Source of the DNA: Neobacillus bataviensis
Lineage (GTDB): Bacteria; Bacillota; Bacilli; Bacillales_B; DSM-18226
Direction: 5' to 3'
Length of the DNA stretch: 64,000 nt
Assembly (NCBI RefSeq): GCF_019969725.1
Contig: NZ_JAHXYW010000013.1
Coordinates: 92,097-156,096 of the forward strand
Part shown: piece by piece, positions 7,822 to 15,843 of the stretch
Numbering within the stretch: position 1 is the first letter of the stretch
How the letters are laid out: every line of letters starts with the position of its first letter
Notes under the pieces: generated by a model
What the model was told of the DNA's origin: nothing
The model's input: the letters and a program-made list of their open reading frames with translations, nothing else
Databases searched by the model: none
Program-made: the position numbers and the translations under genes

Positions 7822-8553
7822 TTAAAAAATATCAATAATGAATACCATGAGAAGCATCCCCACGATAAAAGCATAAGTTGAAACCCGCTCATTTCCATCT
7901 CCATGGCTTTCTGGTATTAATTCTTTATAGATAATAAAAAGCATCGCTCCTGCGGCAAATGATAAACCATATGGGACAAGCCCCTTAACAATAGAAGTCA
8001 ATAAATATCCTAATAAGGAAGTAACAATTTCAATGGCACCTGTTAAGGTTGCTATAATGAAGGCCTTCAGTTTACTAATTCGCTGATTGATTAAAAATAA
8101 TGCGACAAGGAGGCCTTCGGGCGCATTTTGGGCCTCAATTGCCAATGCAATCAAATTCCCGGTATCTCTTTCCTGAGAGGCGTAGCTTACGCCAACTGAT
8201 AAACCTTCAGGTATATTATGAAGTGTAATCGCCGAAATGATTAAAAGAGCCTTTTCATCAAATTGAATTCCTTTTTGATTATGCTCCAGATCAATATGTG
8301 GAATATTCTTCTCCAATATGGTTAAAGCCCCAACCCCCAAGCAAACTCCAATAAAAAGCTCCAAATAGCCGCCATATTTTAATGCCTCGGGTATAAGGCC
8401 AATAGTTGAGGCTGCCATCATTATTCCCGCACTAAAAGCTAGTAAAACATCCTTCCAGCGATGTGTAATGGAATCATGAATAAATAAAATCACCAAGGCC
8501 CCAGCCCCGGTGGATAAGGCTGAAAGAACGCTGCCAAAAATAACTTCAAACAT
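7822..8553 (-). CDS. ZIP-family divalent-metal transporter (GufA/ZupT-like)
   Basis: Integral membrane protein of 243 residues with about 8 predicted membrane segments. The transport-site motifs are HNIPEGLSVGV and, in the next helix, QNAPEGLLVAL, where many ZupT proteins have E-N-x-P-E-G. Family members import zinc, iron or manganese; substrate cannot be read from the sequence. The open frame begins at 8577, but the ATG at 8553 has a good RBS (AGGAGGATTTT). It is convergent with the spo0E-like gene and is not part of the conserved B. subtilis order. Confidence 0.88.
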   Translation of the reverse strand: MFEVIFGSVLSALSTGAGALVILFIHDSITHRWKDVLLAFSAGIMMAASTIGLIPEALKYGGYLELFIGVCLGVGALTILEKNIPHIDLEHNQKGIQFDEKALLIISAITLHNIPEGLSVGVSYASQERDTGNLIALAIEAQNAPEGLLVALFLINQRISKLKAFIIATLTGAIEIVTSLLGYLLTSIVKGLVPYGLSFAAGAMLFIIYKELIPESHGDGNERVSTYAFIVGMLLMVFIIDIF

Positions 8554-8845
8554 AAAATCCTCCTGACAAAATCCCATAAAAAAGAAAACATTTATTTCTA
8601 CAATATTAGACAGTTACTGTGATTTTTATCATTGTTTATATCTCAATATTTCTTATAGTTAAATTAGTACTATTTTGTAATAAACACTTACATCATGACT
8701 CACTACATACATTGCTGCATCTATAATTCTTCAATCTACTTTTGTTATGGCTCCTTAGAAAACTGTCCATATGTCTTTAAAATTTAGTTTAAACAATTAC
8801 GGAAAAAAAAGAAAACTATCAAACTTGGGTAATATGCTTATATTT

Positions 8846-8859
8846 CGATACATATATCG
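8846..8859. promoter_or_regulatory. Short inverted repeat upstream of the fixABCX-type operon
   Basis: CGATA-CATA-TATCG is a perfect 5+5 inverted repeat, 81 bases before the fixA start, in a 386-base intergenic region (8554-8939) that is otherwise AT-rich and without recognisable genes. It could be an operator. I cannot name a regulator. Confidence 0.3.
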
Positions 8860-8889
8860 TTAATAAAAGCATTTTTAATAACCAAAGAA

Positions 8890-8903
8890 GGCAAACGCTT
8901 TCA
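8890..8903 (+). promoter_or_regulatory. cre-like site upstream of the fixABCX-type operon
   Basis: GGCAAACGCTTTCA matches the CcpA consensus TGWNANCGNTNWCA except at the first and third positions. It lies 37 bases before the fixA start, where CcpA binding would block transcription. This would fit catabolite repression of an oxidation pathway. The evidence is sequence match only. Confidence 0.4.
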
Positions 8904-8939
8904 ATATTCTTAGACTATATGGAGGAGGGAAAGTCCTAC

Positions 8940-9764
8940 ATGCACATTGTCGTATGTGTCAAACAAGTACCCGATACAAAAATCATTAAAATTAATCCAA
9001 AAACAAACACACTCGACCGGCGCAGTGCCCCGGCAATCTTAAACCCATACGATGCACATGCGGTTCAAGAAGCTGTGAAAATTAAGGAAATAACTGGTGG
9101 TTCGATTTCAGTGTTGTCAATGGGGCCGCCTCAAGCAACTGCTGTGATAAAAAAGAGCATTGAAATAGGTGCAGATAGAGGGTATTTAATTACTGACCGT
9201 GCCTTTGCAGGAGCAGATACGCTGGCGACCAGTTACGCCTTATCAAAAGCATTAGAGAGAATCAACAAGGATCACCCTGTAGATATGATTATTTGTGGTA
9301 AACATGCTATCGATGGTGATACAGGACAAGTTGGGCCCGGGATTGCCAGAAGAATGGATATCCCGCCTGTAACAAATGTAATAGAAGTTTCAGAGGTCAA
9401 TCAGAAGGAAAAAACTGTTTTGATAAAACGGAAACTGACAAACGGTTATGAATTAATTCAGTCGCAGCTTCCTTGCCTGTTAACAGTTGAAAAGGAAATT
9501 AATGATATCGAATATTCGCCAATGCCTAACATGATTGAAGCAGCTAAGTATGAGCCAATTATTTGGGCAGTTAGTGACCTAGAAAATGTTGACCGGGCAC
9601 AGCTGGGACTGAAGGGTTCTCCAACAATCGTTGGAAAAATGTTTACACCCCCACGACCTGAAGGTGGAAAAAAACTTGAAGGTTCAGTTGATAATCAAGT
9701 TAGCCAGCTCATGGAAGTATTGATGGAGAAAAAAGACCTGTTTACATTACAACCATCTAAATAA
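8940..9764 (+). CDS. fixA: Electron transfer flavoprotein beta subunit, FixA type
   Basis: ETF beta subunit of 274 residues, first gene of a fixABCX-type operon. The N-terminus MHIVVCVKQVPDTK and the block ILNPYDAHAVQEAVKI are typical of the FixA/EtfB family. At residues 125-133 it has DGDTGQVGP, where AMP-binding ETFs carry a D-D-x-N-Q-T-G type loop; the DGDT form is associated with a second FAD and electron bifurcation. The open frame begins at 8919, but GGAGGAGGG at 8921-8929 points to the ATG at 8940. The gap to the alpha-subunit gene is 37 bases. Confidence 0.92.
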   Translation: MHIVVCVKQVPDTKIIKINPKTNTLDRRSAPAILNPYDAHAVQEAVKIKEITGGSISVLSMGPPQATAVIKKSIEIGADRGYLITDRAFAGADTLATSYALSKALERINKDHPVDMIICGKHAIDGDTGQVGPGIARRMDIPPVTNVIEVSEVNQKEKTVLIKRKLTNGYELIQSQLPCLLTVEKEINDIEYSPMPNMIEAAKYEPIIWAVSDLENVDRAQLGLKGSPTIVGKMFTPPRPEGGKKLEGSVDNQVSQLMEVLMEKKDLFTLQPSK

Positions 9765-9801
9765 CAAAGACTAAATCTTTTTGCCGCAGGGAGGGGTTTA
9801 C

Positions 9802-10833
9802 ATGAATCTGGACGATTATCGTGGTGTCTGGGTATTTATTGAACAAAATGACGAAAAAATTGAAGGTGTATCACTTGAACTGCTTGGTGCCGGGCGAAAG
9901 CTTGCTGATAAATTGCAAGTTCCATTGGAGGGATTCCTGCTTGGCCATGAAGTTAAGCCTTTAGCAAAGGAGGTTATAGCTTACGGTGCAGACATCGTTT
10001 ATCTTATTGACCATCCAGTCTTGAAACATTACCGAACAGAGTCATATATGAAAGGTGTTATGCACTTAGCTAAAAAATATAAGCCTGAAATCATTCTTTA
10101 TGGCGCTACACCAAACGGTAAAGACTTAGCAAGCGCGGTAGCAACTGACTTAAGCACCGGTTTAACCGCAGATACTACCATGCTGGATGTGGATATTGAT
10201 AGCAGATTACTAGAAGCAAGCCGGCCAGCGTTTGGCGGTAATATTATGGCAACCATTCTTTGTAAAAAGCATCGCCCACAAATGGCAACAGTGAGGCCTA
10301 AGGTCATGAAGGCATTAGAGCCAGAATCAAGCAGACTTGGTAAAATTATCGAAGAGAAAATTTCCGTCGAAGAAGAAGACATTAGGACAAAAGTCCTTCG
10401 AATTGTGAATGATGTAACAAAAAAGGCCAATTTAGCCGATGCACATGTTATCGTCTGCGGCGGAAAAGGAATGGGGGAATTGCAAAATTTCCAGCTCATA
10501 CATGAATTAGCTGACACGATAGGTGCAAGTGTTGGCGGTACACGTGACGTGGTTGAAGCCGGATGGCTAAGGCACGAACAGCAGGTTGGTCAAACAGGGG
10601 AAACGGTTACACCAAAAATTTATTTTGCAATCGGAATATCAGGGGCCATTCAACATGTGGTTGGTATGAAAAATTCTGAGTTTATCATCGCTATCAATAA
10701 GGATCCAAATGCACCGATATTTGATGTTGCAACCTATGGGATTGTTGGGGACGCAATGGAAATTGTCCCTAAACTAATCGCACAATTTAAGAAGCTTAAA
10801 GCGGAAAAAGGCGGTGAAATGGTCTATGTCTGA
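9802..10833 (+). CDS. fixB: Electron transfer flavoprotein alpha subunit, FixB type
   Basis: ETF alpha subunit of 343 residues that pairs with the preceding beta subunit. The C-terminal FAD domain is clear: VGGTRDVVEAGW, QVGQTGETVTP, ISGAIQHVVGM and INKDPNAPIFDVATYGIVGD. The N-terminal domain (YRGVWVFIEQND, LYGATPNGKDLA) is the usual ETF-alpha fold. GGGAGGGG precedes the ATG at 9802; the open frame reaches back to 9781 but lacks an RBS there. The 3' end overlaps fixC by 8 bases, indicating translational coupling. Confidence 0.93.
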   Translation: MNLDDYRGVWVFIEQNDEKIEGVSLELLGAGRKLADKLQVPLEGFLLGHEVKPLAKEVIAYGADIVYLIDHPVLKHYRTESYMKGVMHLAKKYKPEIILYGATPNGKDLASAVATDLSTGLTADTTMLDVDIDSRLLEASRPAFGGNIMATILCKKHRPQMATVRPKVMKALEPESSRLGKIIEEKISVEEEDIRTKVLRIVNDVTKKANLADAHVIVCGGKGMGELQNFQLIHELADTIGASVGGTRDVVEAGWLRHEQQVGQTGETVTPKIYFAIGISGAIQHVVGMKNSEFIIAINKDPNAPIFDVATYGIVGDAMEIVPKLIAQFKKLKAEKGGEMVYV

Positions 10834-12121
10834 AAAATTTGATGTTATCGTTGTCGGAGCAGGTCCAGCGGGTACTTCTTGCGCCTATACTTGTGCAAAA
10901 AGCGGCTTAAATGTTTTGCTAATTGAAAGAGGGGAATACCCAGGAGCTAAAAACGTCATGGGCGGAGTATTATATCGTAAGCAAATGGAAGAGCTCATCC
11001 CTGAATTTTGGAAGGAAGCACCGCTTGAAAGGCCGGTAATTGAACAGCGCTTTTGGATGATGGATAAGGAATCTGTTGTTTCCTTCGGCTATAAAGGCCT
11101 TGAATGGGCAGTAGAGCCCTATAACAACTTTACCGTACTTCGGGCCCAATTTGACCAATGGTTTGCTGGAAAGGCAGTAGAAGCAGGTGCACTGCTTATC
11201 AACGAAACCGTTGTAACCGAATGTATTGTTGAAAATGGGAAGGTGATCGGAGTTCGCACCGACCGTCCGAATGGAGAGGTCTACGCCGATGTCGTTGTAC
11301 TTGCGGATGGTGTAAACTCGCTGTTATCCAAACAGTTGGGGTTCCATAAAGAGTTCCGTCCTGATGAAGTAGCTTTAACAGTTATGGAAGTTATTAATCT
11401 GCCAAAAGAAAAAATTAATGACCGTTTTAATTTAGAAGATAATCAAGGCTGTACGATTGAAATATTTGGTGACTCCACTAAGGGGAACCTTGGAACTGCA
11501 TTTCTTTATACCAATAAAGAGAGCTTAAATATTGGAGTAGGTACGACCCTCTCAAGTATGATTAATGCGAAAATGAAGCCATATGAGCTGCTTGATTACC
11601 TGAAAAATCATCCAATGGTGAAACCATTGATTAGCGGTGGTGAATCAGCAGAATATCTTGCACATCTTATTCCTGAGGGTGGTTATCGTTCTGTACCAAA
11701 GGTGGCAGGTAATGGTGTTATTGTTATAGGTGATGCAGCACAGCTTGTTAATGCCATCCATCGTGAAGGTTCGAACATGGCGATGCATTCAGGATTACTA
11801 GCAGCTGAATCCATTATCGAGGCTAAACATCGAGGAGACTATTCTGAAGCCAGTTTAAATCTTTATCGTGAGAAGCTTTATGATAGTTTTATCATTAAAG
11901 ATTTAGAGAAATACAAAGACGCTGCCCACACATTTGAAAAATATCCGCAATACTTCAAAGAATATGTACCAATGATGAACAAAGCAATGAGCAAATTCTT
12001 TACCGTAGATGGAACACCAAAACGCGATAAACAGAAACAAATCATGAAGAGTGTGACATCAGAAAGAGGAACGCTTCGGGTAATTCAAGATATTTATCGA
12101 GCATGGAAGGCGGTAAAATAA
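10826..12121 (+). CDS. fixC: FAD-dependent ETF:quinone oxidoreductase, FixC type
   Basis: Flavoprotein of 431 residues that in FixABCX complexes passes electrons between ETF and the quinone pool, with its 4Fe-4S part supplied by FixX. The Rossmann fingerprint VVGAGPAGTSCAYTCAKSG is at the N-terminus, ADGVNSLLSKQLG is in the middle, and VIGDAAQLVNAIHREGSNMAM is the second FAD motif. I chose ATG 10826 over the GTG at 10814 because AAGGCGGTG then sits at normal spacing. It overlaps fixB by 8 bases and fixX by 1. Membrane association would be peripheral; no membrane helix is evident. Confidence 0.92.
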   Translation: MSEKFDVIVVGAGPAGTSCAYTCAKSGLNVLLIERGEYPGAKNVMGGVLYRKQMEELIPEFWKEAPLERPVIEQRFWMMDKESVVSFGYKGLEWAVEPYNNFTVLRAQFDQWFAGKAVEAGALLINETVVTECIVENGKVIGVRTDRPNGEVYADVVVLADGVNSLLSKQLGFHKEFRPDEVALTVMEVINLPKEKINDRFNLEDNQGCTIEIFGDSTKGNLGTAFLYTNKESLNIGVGTTLSSMINAKMKPYELLDYLKNHPMVKPLISGGESAEYLAHLIPEGGYRSVPKVAGNGVIVIGDAAQLVNAIHREGSNMAMHSGLLAAESIIEAKHRGDYSEASLNLYREKLYDSFIIKDLEKYKDAAHTFEKYPQYFKEYVPMMNKAMSKFFTVDGTPKRDKQKQIMKSVTSERGTLRVIQDIYRAWKAVK

Positions 12122-12405
12122 TGTCAACTAAAAATATCGAAGAAAAACAGTATCTTCTCCGTTTTAAGTGTGACACGAAATCTCATTTGACCGTACTTGA
12201 TCATGATATTTGCATGACGAAATGCCCTGATAAAATTTGTACCGTCTTTTGCCCCGCAGAGGTATATAAATGGGAAGGGACTAGGATGCAAGTGGGCTAT
12301 GAAGGCTGCCATGAGTGCGGCAGCTGCCGGATCGGCTGTCCATACCAGAATATTAAATGGGAATATCCAAAGGGCGGACACGGTATTGTCTTCCGTTTAG
12401 CCTAA
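12121..12405 (+). CDS. fixX: Ferredoxin-like protein, FixX type
   Basis: Iron-sulfur protein of 94 residues that is the partner of FixC. Cysteine clusters are CMTKCPDKICTVFCP and CHECGSCRIGCPYQNIKW; the second supplies a CxxCxxC...CP arrangement typical of the 4Fe-4S domain fused to mitochondrial ETF-QO but separate here. The ATG overlaps the fixC stop (TAATG), so the four genes form one tightly coupled operon ending in a strong terminator. The longer frame from 12103 lies inside fixC and was rejected. Confidence 0.93.
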   Translation: MSTKNIEEKQYLLRFKCDTKSHLTVLDHDICMTKCPDKICTVFCPAEVYKWEGTRMQVGYEGCHECGSCRIGCPYQNIKWEYPKGGHGIVFRLA

Positions 12406-12406
12406 T

Positions 12407-12447
12407 AAAAAAGTGCTGTATGCAATCATTGCAAACAGCACTTTTTT
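12407..12447 (+). terminator. Terminator of the fixABCX-type operon
   Basis: AAAAAAGTGCTGT pairs with ACAGCACTTTTTT around a 15-base loop that is itself partly self-complementary (TGCAATCATTGCA). It ends in a T run. Confidence 0.88.
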
Positions 12448-12539
12448 ATTTTGAAAAGATTTAGAAAAACACTATATGTATGTTATTTCACAAGTAGGGA
12501 TAAAAAGAAGGTGAAGCTGAAGAAAAATTTTTATGAGGA

Positions 12540-12887
12540 TTAGCTGATTTTCTCTAGTTTCGTGGAGGAGGTAAGTTCATCTCTTTTGCTCGAACTTACG
12601 AGTGAGCTGGCAAAAGCTATCGCAGAGTCGATGGACTCCATGTTTGCAGAACAATAATAAGGCGTTTTCCAATTGAAATCCCCTTCGCAGTCAGCAGGAT
12701 AAACACTTACTTTCCAATGATAATAGATCTTTTGCTGTGCCAGCTGCACTCCTTCTACGGCAATAAGCCAGTGAGTTGGGGGAGAAACAGGGCAATGTGC
12801 TTCCGTATCCTTTAGGAAGTTAAGGTCATTCAAACCAATTGGGATTAATGCCTTTTCGTAAAAATCGTGATAATTTGGCGTTTTCAT
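12540..12887 (-). CDS. Hypothetical 115-aa protein
   Basis: I do not recognise this protein. It begins MKTPNYHDFYEKALIPIGL, has a hydrophilic middle with several aromatic residues (HWLIAVEGVQLAQQKIYYHW) and two Cys (in DCEGDFNW and YYCSANM), and ends in a Ser/Thr-rich tail. No signal peptide or membrane segment is seen. AAAGGAGGG precedes the ATG at 12887. It is divergent from the hemerythrin gene, and the 226-bp region between them contains an Fnr-like box that could serve both. Codon use looks ordinary, so I take it as a real gene. Confidence 0.7.
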   Translation of the reverse strand: MKTPNYHDFYEKALIPIGLNDLNFLKDTEAHCPVSPPTHWLIAVEGVQLAQQKIYYHWKVSVYPADCEGDFNWKTPYYCSANMESIDSAIAFASSLVSSSKRDELTSSTKLEKIS

Positions 12888-13036
12888 GGGATTTTGCCCT
12901 CCTTTATTTGTCTTAACTATATTATATGAAACTATTAACGTTTTTTGAGTGATAAATGTTAAAATTTTTAAAAAATATAAAGCGTTTTCATAAAATCGAC
13001 AAATAAATGACGGACCAACTTGAAAAAATTATTAGA

Positions 13037-13079
13037 TGTGACCCCAGTCACTACATAAAGGGTTATTTCTTTTTATACT
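13037..13079 (+). promoter_or_regulatory. Fnr/CRP-family box and -10 of the hemerythrin gene
   Basis: TGTGA-CCCCAG-TCACT at 13037-13052 matches the Bacillus Fnr consensus TGTGA-N6-TCACA at 9 of 10 fixed positions. A -10 hexamer TATACT is at 13074-13079, giving a start near 13086. The centre of the box (13044.5) is then at -41.5, the class II activator position. No -35 hexamer is obvious, as expected for an activated promoter. Confidence 0.55.
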
Positions 13080-13113
13080 TAAGGCAATAAAAAAGTTAGA
13101 GGTGAAAGAAATT

Positions 13114-13638
13114 ATGAGTGGGTGTATAAGTGCTTTCGGAGGAATGCCGCAGGCTGAATTAAGTGAAGGACTTAAACAATTAAAAGGTGAGCATCCCCCA
13201 TTATTAGCACAATTAGAGGGATTATATACCTTAACGCAAAAAATTGATCAAGAAATAGAGCTTGAAATGAATTTTAATGAATTAATAACGAAAGTAAATG
13301 AATTTAAAGCAGCACTAGATCCTCATTCAGAAAGGGAAGAAGGGGTTCTTTTTCCGATGATGGGTGCTTATATTGGTACGACATCCGGTCCAATTGCGGT
13401 AATGGAATATGAGCATGATCAGGCGAAAGCAAATATTAAAGCATTTCTTGAAAAATCGTTAAACGTGCCGTCAACATTTTCTGAAATGAAAACATTGGCC
13501 GAACTAATACAAAACGCATACTTCATTTTAACAGATCATTTTGCGAAAGAAGAAAATGTACTCTTCCCAATGGCCGAGAGAATGCTTTCTGATGAAGAAA
13601 AATTAGAATTATTCCGTAAAATAAAAGAAATTAACTAA
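13114..13638 (+). CDS. Hemerythrin HHE domain protein
   Basis: Four-helix-bundle di-iron protein of 174 residues. Metal-ligand motifs appear in order: GEHPPLLAQLEGLY, DPHSEREEGVLFPMM (HxxxE), MEYEHDQAKANI (ExxH) and DHFAKEENVLFPMAERML (HxxxE). Such proteins bind oxygen or nitric oxide, or act in iron-sulfur repair and iron handling; the particular role is not readable here. It starts at ATG 13114 with the RBS AGAGGTG; the GTG at 13102 is part of that RBS. An Fnr-like box at -41.5 suggests induction when oxygen is low. Monocistronic with a terminator downstream. Confidence 0.85.
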   Translation: MSGCISAFGGMPQAELSEGLKQLKGEHPPLLAQLEGLYTLTQKIDQEIELEMNFNELITKVNEFKAALDPHSEREEGVLFPMMGAYIGTTSGPIAVMEYEHDQAKANIKAFLEKSLNVPSTFSEMKTLAELIQNAYFILTDHFAKEENVLFPMAERMLSDEEKLELFRKIKEIN

Positions 13639-13653
13639 TGGGACAAATAAGAC

Positions 13654-13685
13654 AAAAAAACGAGACGGATTAGTCTCGTTTTTCT
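13654..13685. terminator. Bidirectional terminator between the hemerythrin gene and kinD
   Basis: AAAAACGAGAC pairs with GTCTCGTTTTT across a 6-base loop, with an A run on one side and a T run on the other. It serves both convergent genes; the kinD stop lies inside it. Confidence 0.85.
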
Positions 13686-15178
13686 TTTGCTATTGGCAAT
13701 GTTATTTCAACCGTAGTGCCTATTTTTTCTGTGCTGTTTATCTCGATCGTCCCACCGAAAGAGTTAATGATTCGTTTGCAGATAACGAGGCCAAGACCAG
13801 TCCCCGTTTCTTTGGAGGTATAAAACGGACGAAATATTTTTTCTAATTCAGCCTTCGGAATTCCCTTACCATTATCAATGATTTCAATTTTGCAAACATC
13901 TGCTAAGGGTTGTAGGATAATTTCAAGCGTCCCAGTGCTTTCAAAAGATTCTAAGGCATTTTTAGTAATATTTAAGATTACCTGTTTAATTTGGTCTTTT
14001 ACACATTTTACAATCACCGGCTGCTCTGAAATATGCCATACACACTCTACATTATGAGAATTTGCTTCAGATACAATTAATGGACTCAGTTCATGTAGGA
14101 TTTCATTTATATTTACCTCATCGGTAAGCTGTGCCGTCGGCTTACCTAAGATTAAAAACTCGCTGACGATTTCATTAATTCGTTTGAGCTCAGAGTTAAT
14201 CACATTAAAATAATAGCGGTCATCGGGTTCCGTATATTTTTCGCTTAGTAGTTGTATTAGCCCTTTAACTCCTGTAAGCGGATTCCGGATTTCATGTGCA
14301 GTACTAGCAGCCAATGTACCCACTAATTCAAGCTTCTGAAGCTCATTTTGTTTTCTTTCTCTACCGGTATGAATTCGTAACAAGATATATTTGATTAGTA
14401 TGAAGAGAATATGTGTGATGATAAGAATGTAAAATAAATTTTCACCCATTTCATTGACAATCTGTTTTCCATCTCGGTCGGCCATTTTCACTTTTATGCT
14501 CCAAGGCAAACGATCCATTGGTGTAGTGACCCAGTTTGTTTCATCTATCATATCTTTTCGCTTCACATTAATTTCAAGAAGGGGATTTTCGGCCCCATTT
14601 ACAACATAAAGTTTGGTATCCGGAGTAAGAACCTTCATCAGGTTCCTCATATAATCAATCCTAAGGTCAGCAACAAGAATGGCCTTTAAATTGTGATCTT
14701 CATCAAGAACTGGTGTTGCCAGCCCAATGACTCTTTGGTTATTTTTAAGGATTTCCTCATGTTCAGAAATAACAATATCCTTCGTTTTGATTACTTCTTG
14801 GATAAAGTGCAATTTGGAAAAATCAGCTTCATTTCTCAATGGAACCGTACCTGATAAGATTTTTCCAGTCGTATCAAGTAAGTAGAGTCCACCATACCTT
14901 GGATCGTTCTGATTCACTTTATTGAGGAGCGGTTCCATTTTCTGTGGTGTGAGCAGACTATCCTCAGCCGAAAGCGACAATATGTTTAAGCTAGTCACAG
15001 TTTCACTAATGAATTGGTCCCAGTTTTTCTGGTAAATAGAGGCAATCCAACTGGCATCCTCTTTTCTGTTGCTATCAATTTCTTTTAATATATCATTATA
15101 AAAATATATACATAAAAGAAAAACTGGTATAACCACAACGATTAAATAAGTAAGTAAATTGCTTTTGCGAATTTTCAT
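13670..15178 (-). CDS. kinD: Sporulation sensor histidine kinase, KinD-like
   Basis: Membrane sensor kinase of 502 residues. TM1 is near residues 9-27, an extracytoplasmic Cache-type sensor spans about 30-235, and TM2 is near 248-268. The HisKA box is TAHEIRNPLTGVKGL (phospho-His), followed by a HATPase: N box ILNITKNALESF, G1 DNGKGIP, F box PFYTSKETGTGLGL. No receiver domain is present, as in phosphorelay kinases that phosphorylate Spo0F. Topology, length and its place beside mhqR match B. subtilis KinD; another Kin-type kinase cannot be excluded. The ATG at 15178 has a modest RBS (TGAGGT). Confidence 0.85.
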   Translation of the reverse strand: MKIRKSNLLTYLIVVVIPVFLLCIYFYNDILKEIDSNRKEDASWIASIYQKNWDQFISETVTSLNILSLSAEDSLLTPQKMEPLLNKVNQNDPRYGGLYLLDTTGKILSGTVPLRNEADFSKLHFIQEVIKTKDIVISEHEEILKNNQRVIGLATPVLDEDHNLKAILVADLRIDYMRNLMKVLTPDTKLYVVNGAENPLLEINVKRKDMIDETNWVTTPMDRLPWSIKVKMADRDGKQIVNEMGENLFYILIITHILFILIKYILLRIHTGRERKQNELQKLELVGTLAASTAHEIRNPLTGVKGLIQLLSEKYTEPDDRYYFNVINSELKRINEIVSEFLILGKPTAQLTDEVNINEILHELSPLIVSEANSHNVECVWHISEQPVIVKCVKDQIKQVILNITKNALESFESTGTLEIILQPLADVCKIEIIDNGKGIPKAELEKIFRPFYTSKETGTGLGLVICKRIINSFGGTIEINSTEKIGTTVEITLPIAKEKRD

Positions 15179-15308
15179 GAATGTACCTCAATTTATTCAG
15201 TTATCTTTCTTAACGAAATCATTATACCATTAAAAGGGAATTTGACAGTACCTCAAAAATTTTTTATAATAATTTTGAAATCGAGATAATTTAAAAGGAT
15301 GAGTTTCT

Positions 15309-15749
15309 ATGGAAAACGATGCAGTTTCTACTTCATTAAAATTATTTATTGTTCTTTCAAGAGCCTATAAAGCTATAAATGAGCATGTTAATAAGGTTAT
15401 ACATGCCAACGGTTTAAATCCAACAGAATTTGCTGTTTTAGAGCTTCTTTATCATAAAGGCGATCAGCCTATGCAGCAAATTGGCGGGAAAATTCTACTT
15501 GCCAGCGGAAGCATTACCTATGTAGTGGATAAACTTGAACAAAAAGGATTGCTGAAAAGAATTGCTTGTCCAAAGGACAGACGTGTCACGTATGCACAAA
15601 TAACAGATGAAGGGAAAAAATTTATTCAAGATATTTTTCCTGAGCATGCACAGCAAATTGATAAGCTTATGTCCAGTCTTTCTGGTGAAGAAAAGCTTCA
15701 AGCAATTGAACTCTTGAAAAAATTAGGAATCCCTGCAGGGAAATTTTAA
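15309..15749 (+). CDS. mhqR: MarR-family repressor MhqR
   Basis: Winged-helix regulator of 146 residues. The MarR core runs from LNPTEFAVLELLYHKG through the recognition helix LASGSITYVVDKLEQKGLL to the wing PKDRRVTYAQITDEGK. In B. subtilis MhqR represses quinone- and catechol-detoxification genes (mhqA, mhqNOP, azoR2). Identity rests on length, sequence and position next to kinD and before clpE. AAAGGATGA precedes ATG 15309. An azoreductase gene lies at 32102, but I see no operator linking the two. Confidence 0.85.
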   Translation: MENDAVSTSLKLFIVLSRAYKAINEHVNKVIHANGLNPTEFAVLELLYHKGDQPMQQIGGKILLASGSITYVVDKLEQKGLLKRIACPKDRRVTYAQITDEGKKFIQDIFPEHAQQIDKLMSSLSGEEKLQAIELLKKLGIPAGKF

Positions 15750-15773
15750 TACGGCTATGGCCGTATTTTTTTT
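15748..15773 (+). terminator. Terminator of mhqR
   Basis: AATACGGC-TATG-GCCGTATT followed by TTTTTT. It overlaps the mhqR stop codon. A false upstream start of the next gene falls inside it. Confidence 0.9.
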
Positions 15774-15843
15774 ATATAAAGGAATATTATTGAATAGTGT
15801 CGAATTGATTAATGCTGAAAACAAGTACAAAGGGGATGTTTCA

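Noticed and set aside
12965..12990. cre-like AAAGCGTTTTCA between the 115-aa gene and the hemerythrin gene
   Set aside because: Two mismatches to the CcpA consensus and no position relative to a promoter that would make sense; the Fnr-like box is the stronger signal.
15798..15804. TGTCGAA (0A-box heptamer) upstream of the M3 peptidase
   Set aside because: A single heptamer with no partner; expected by chance in 64 kb.
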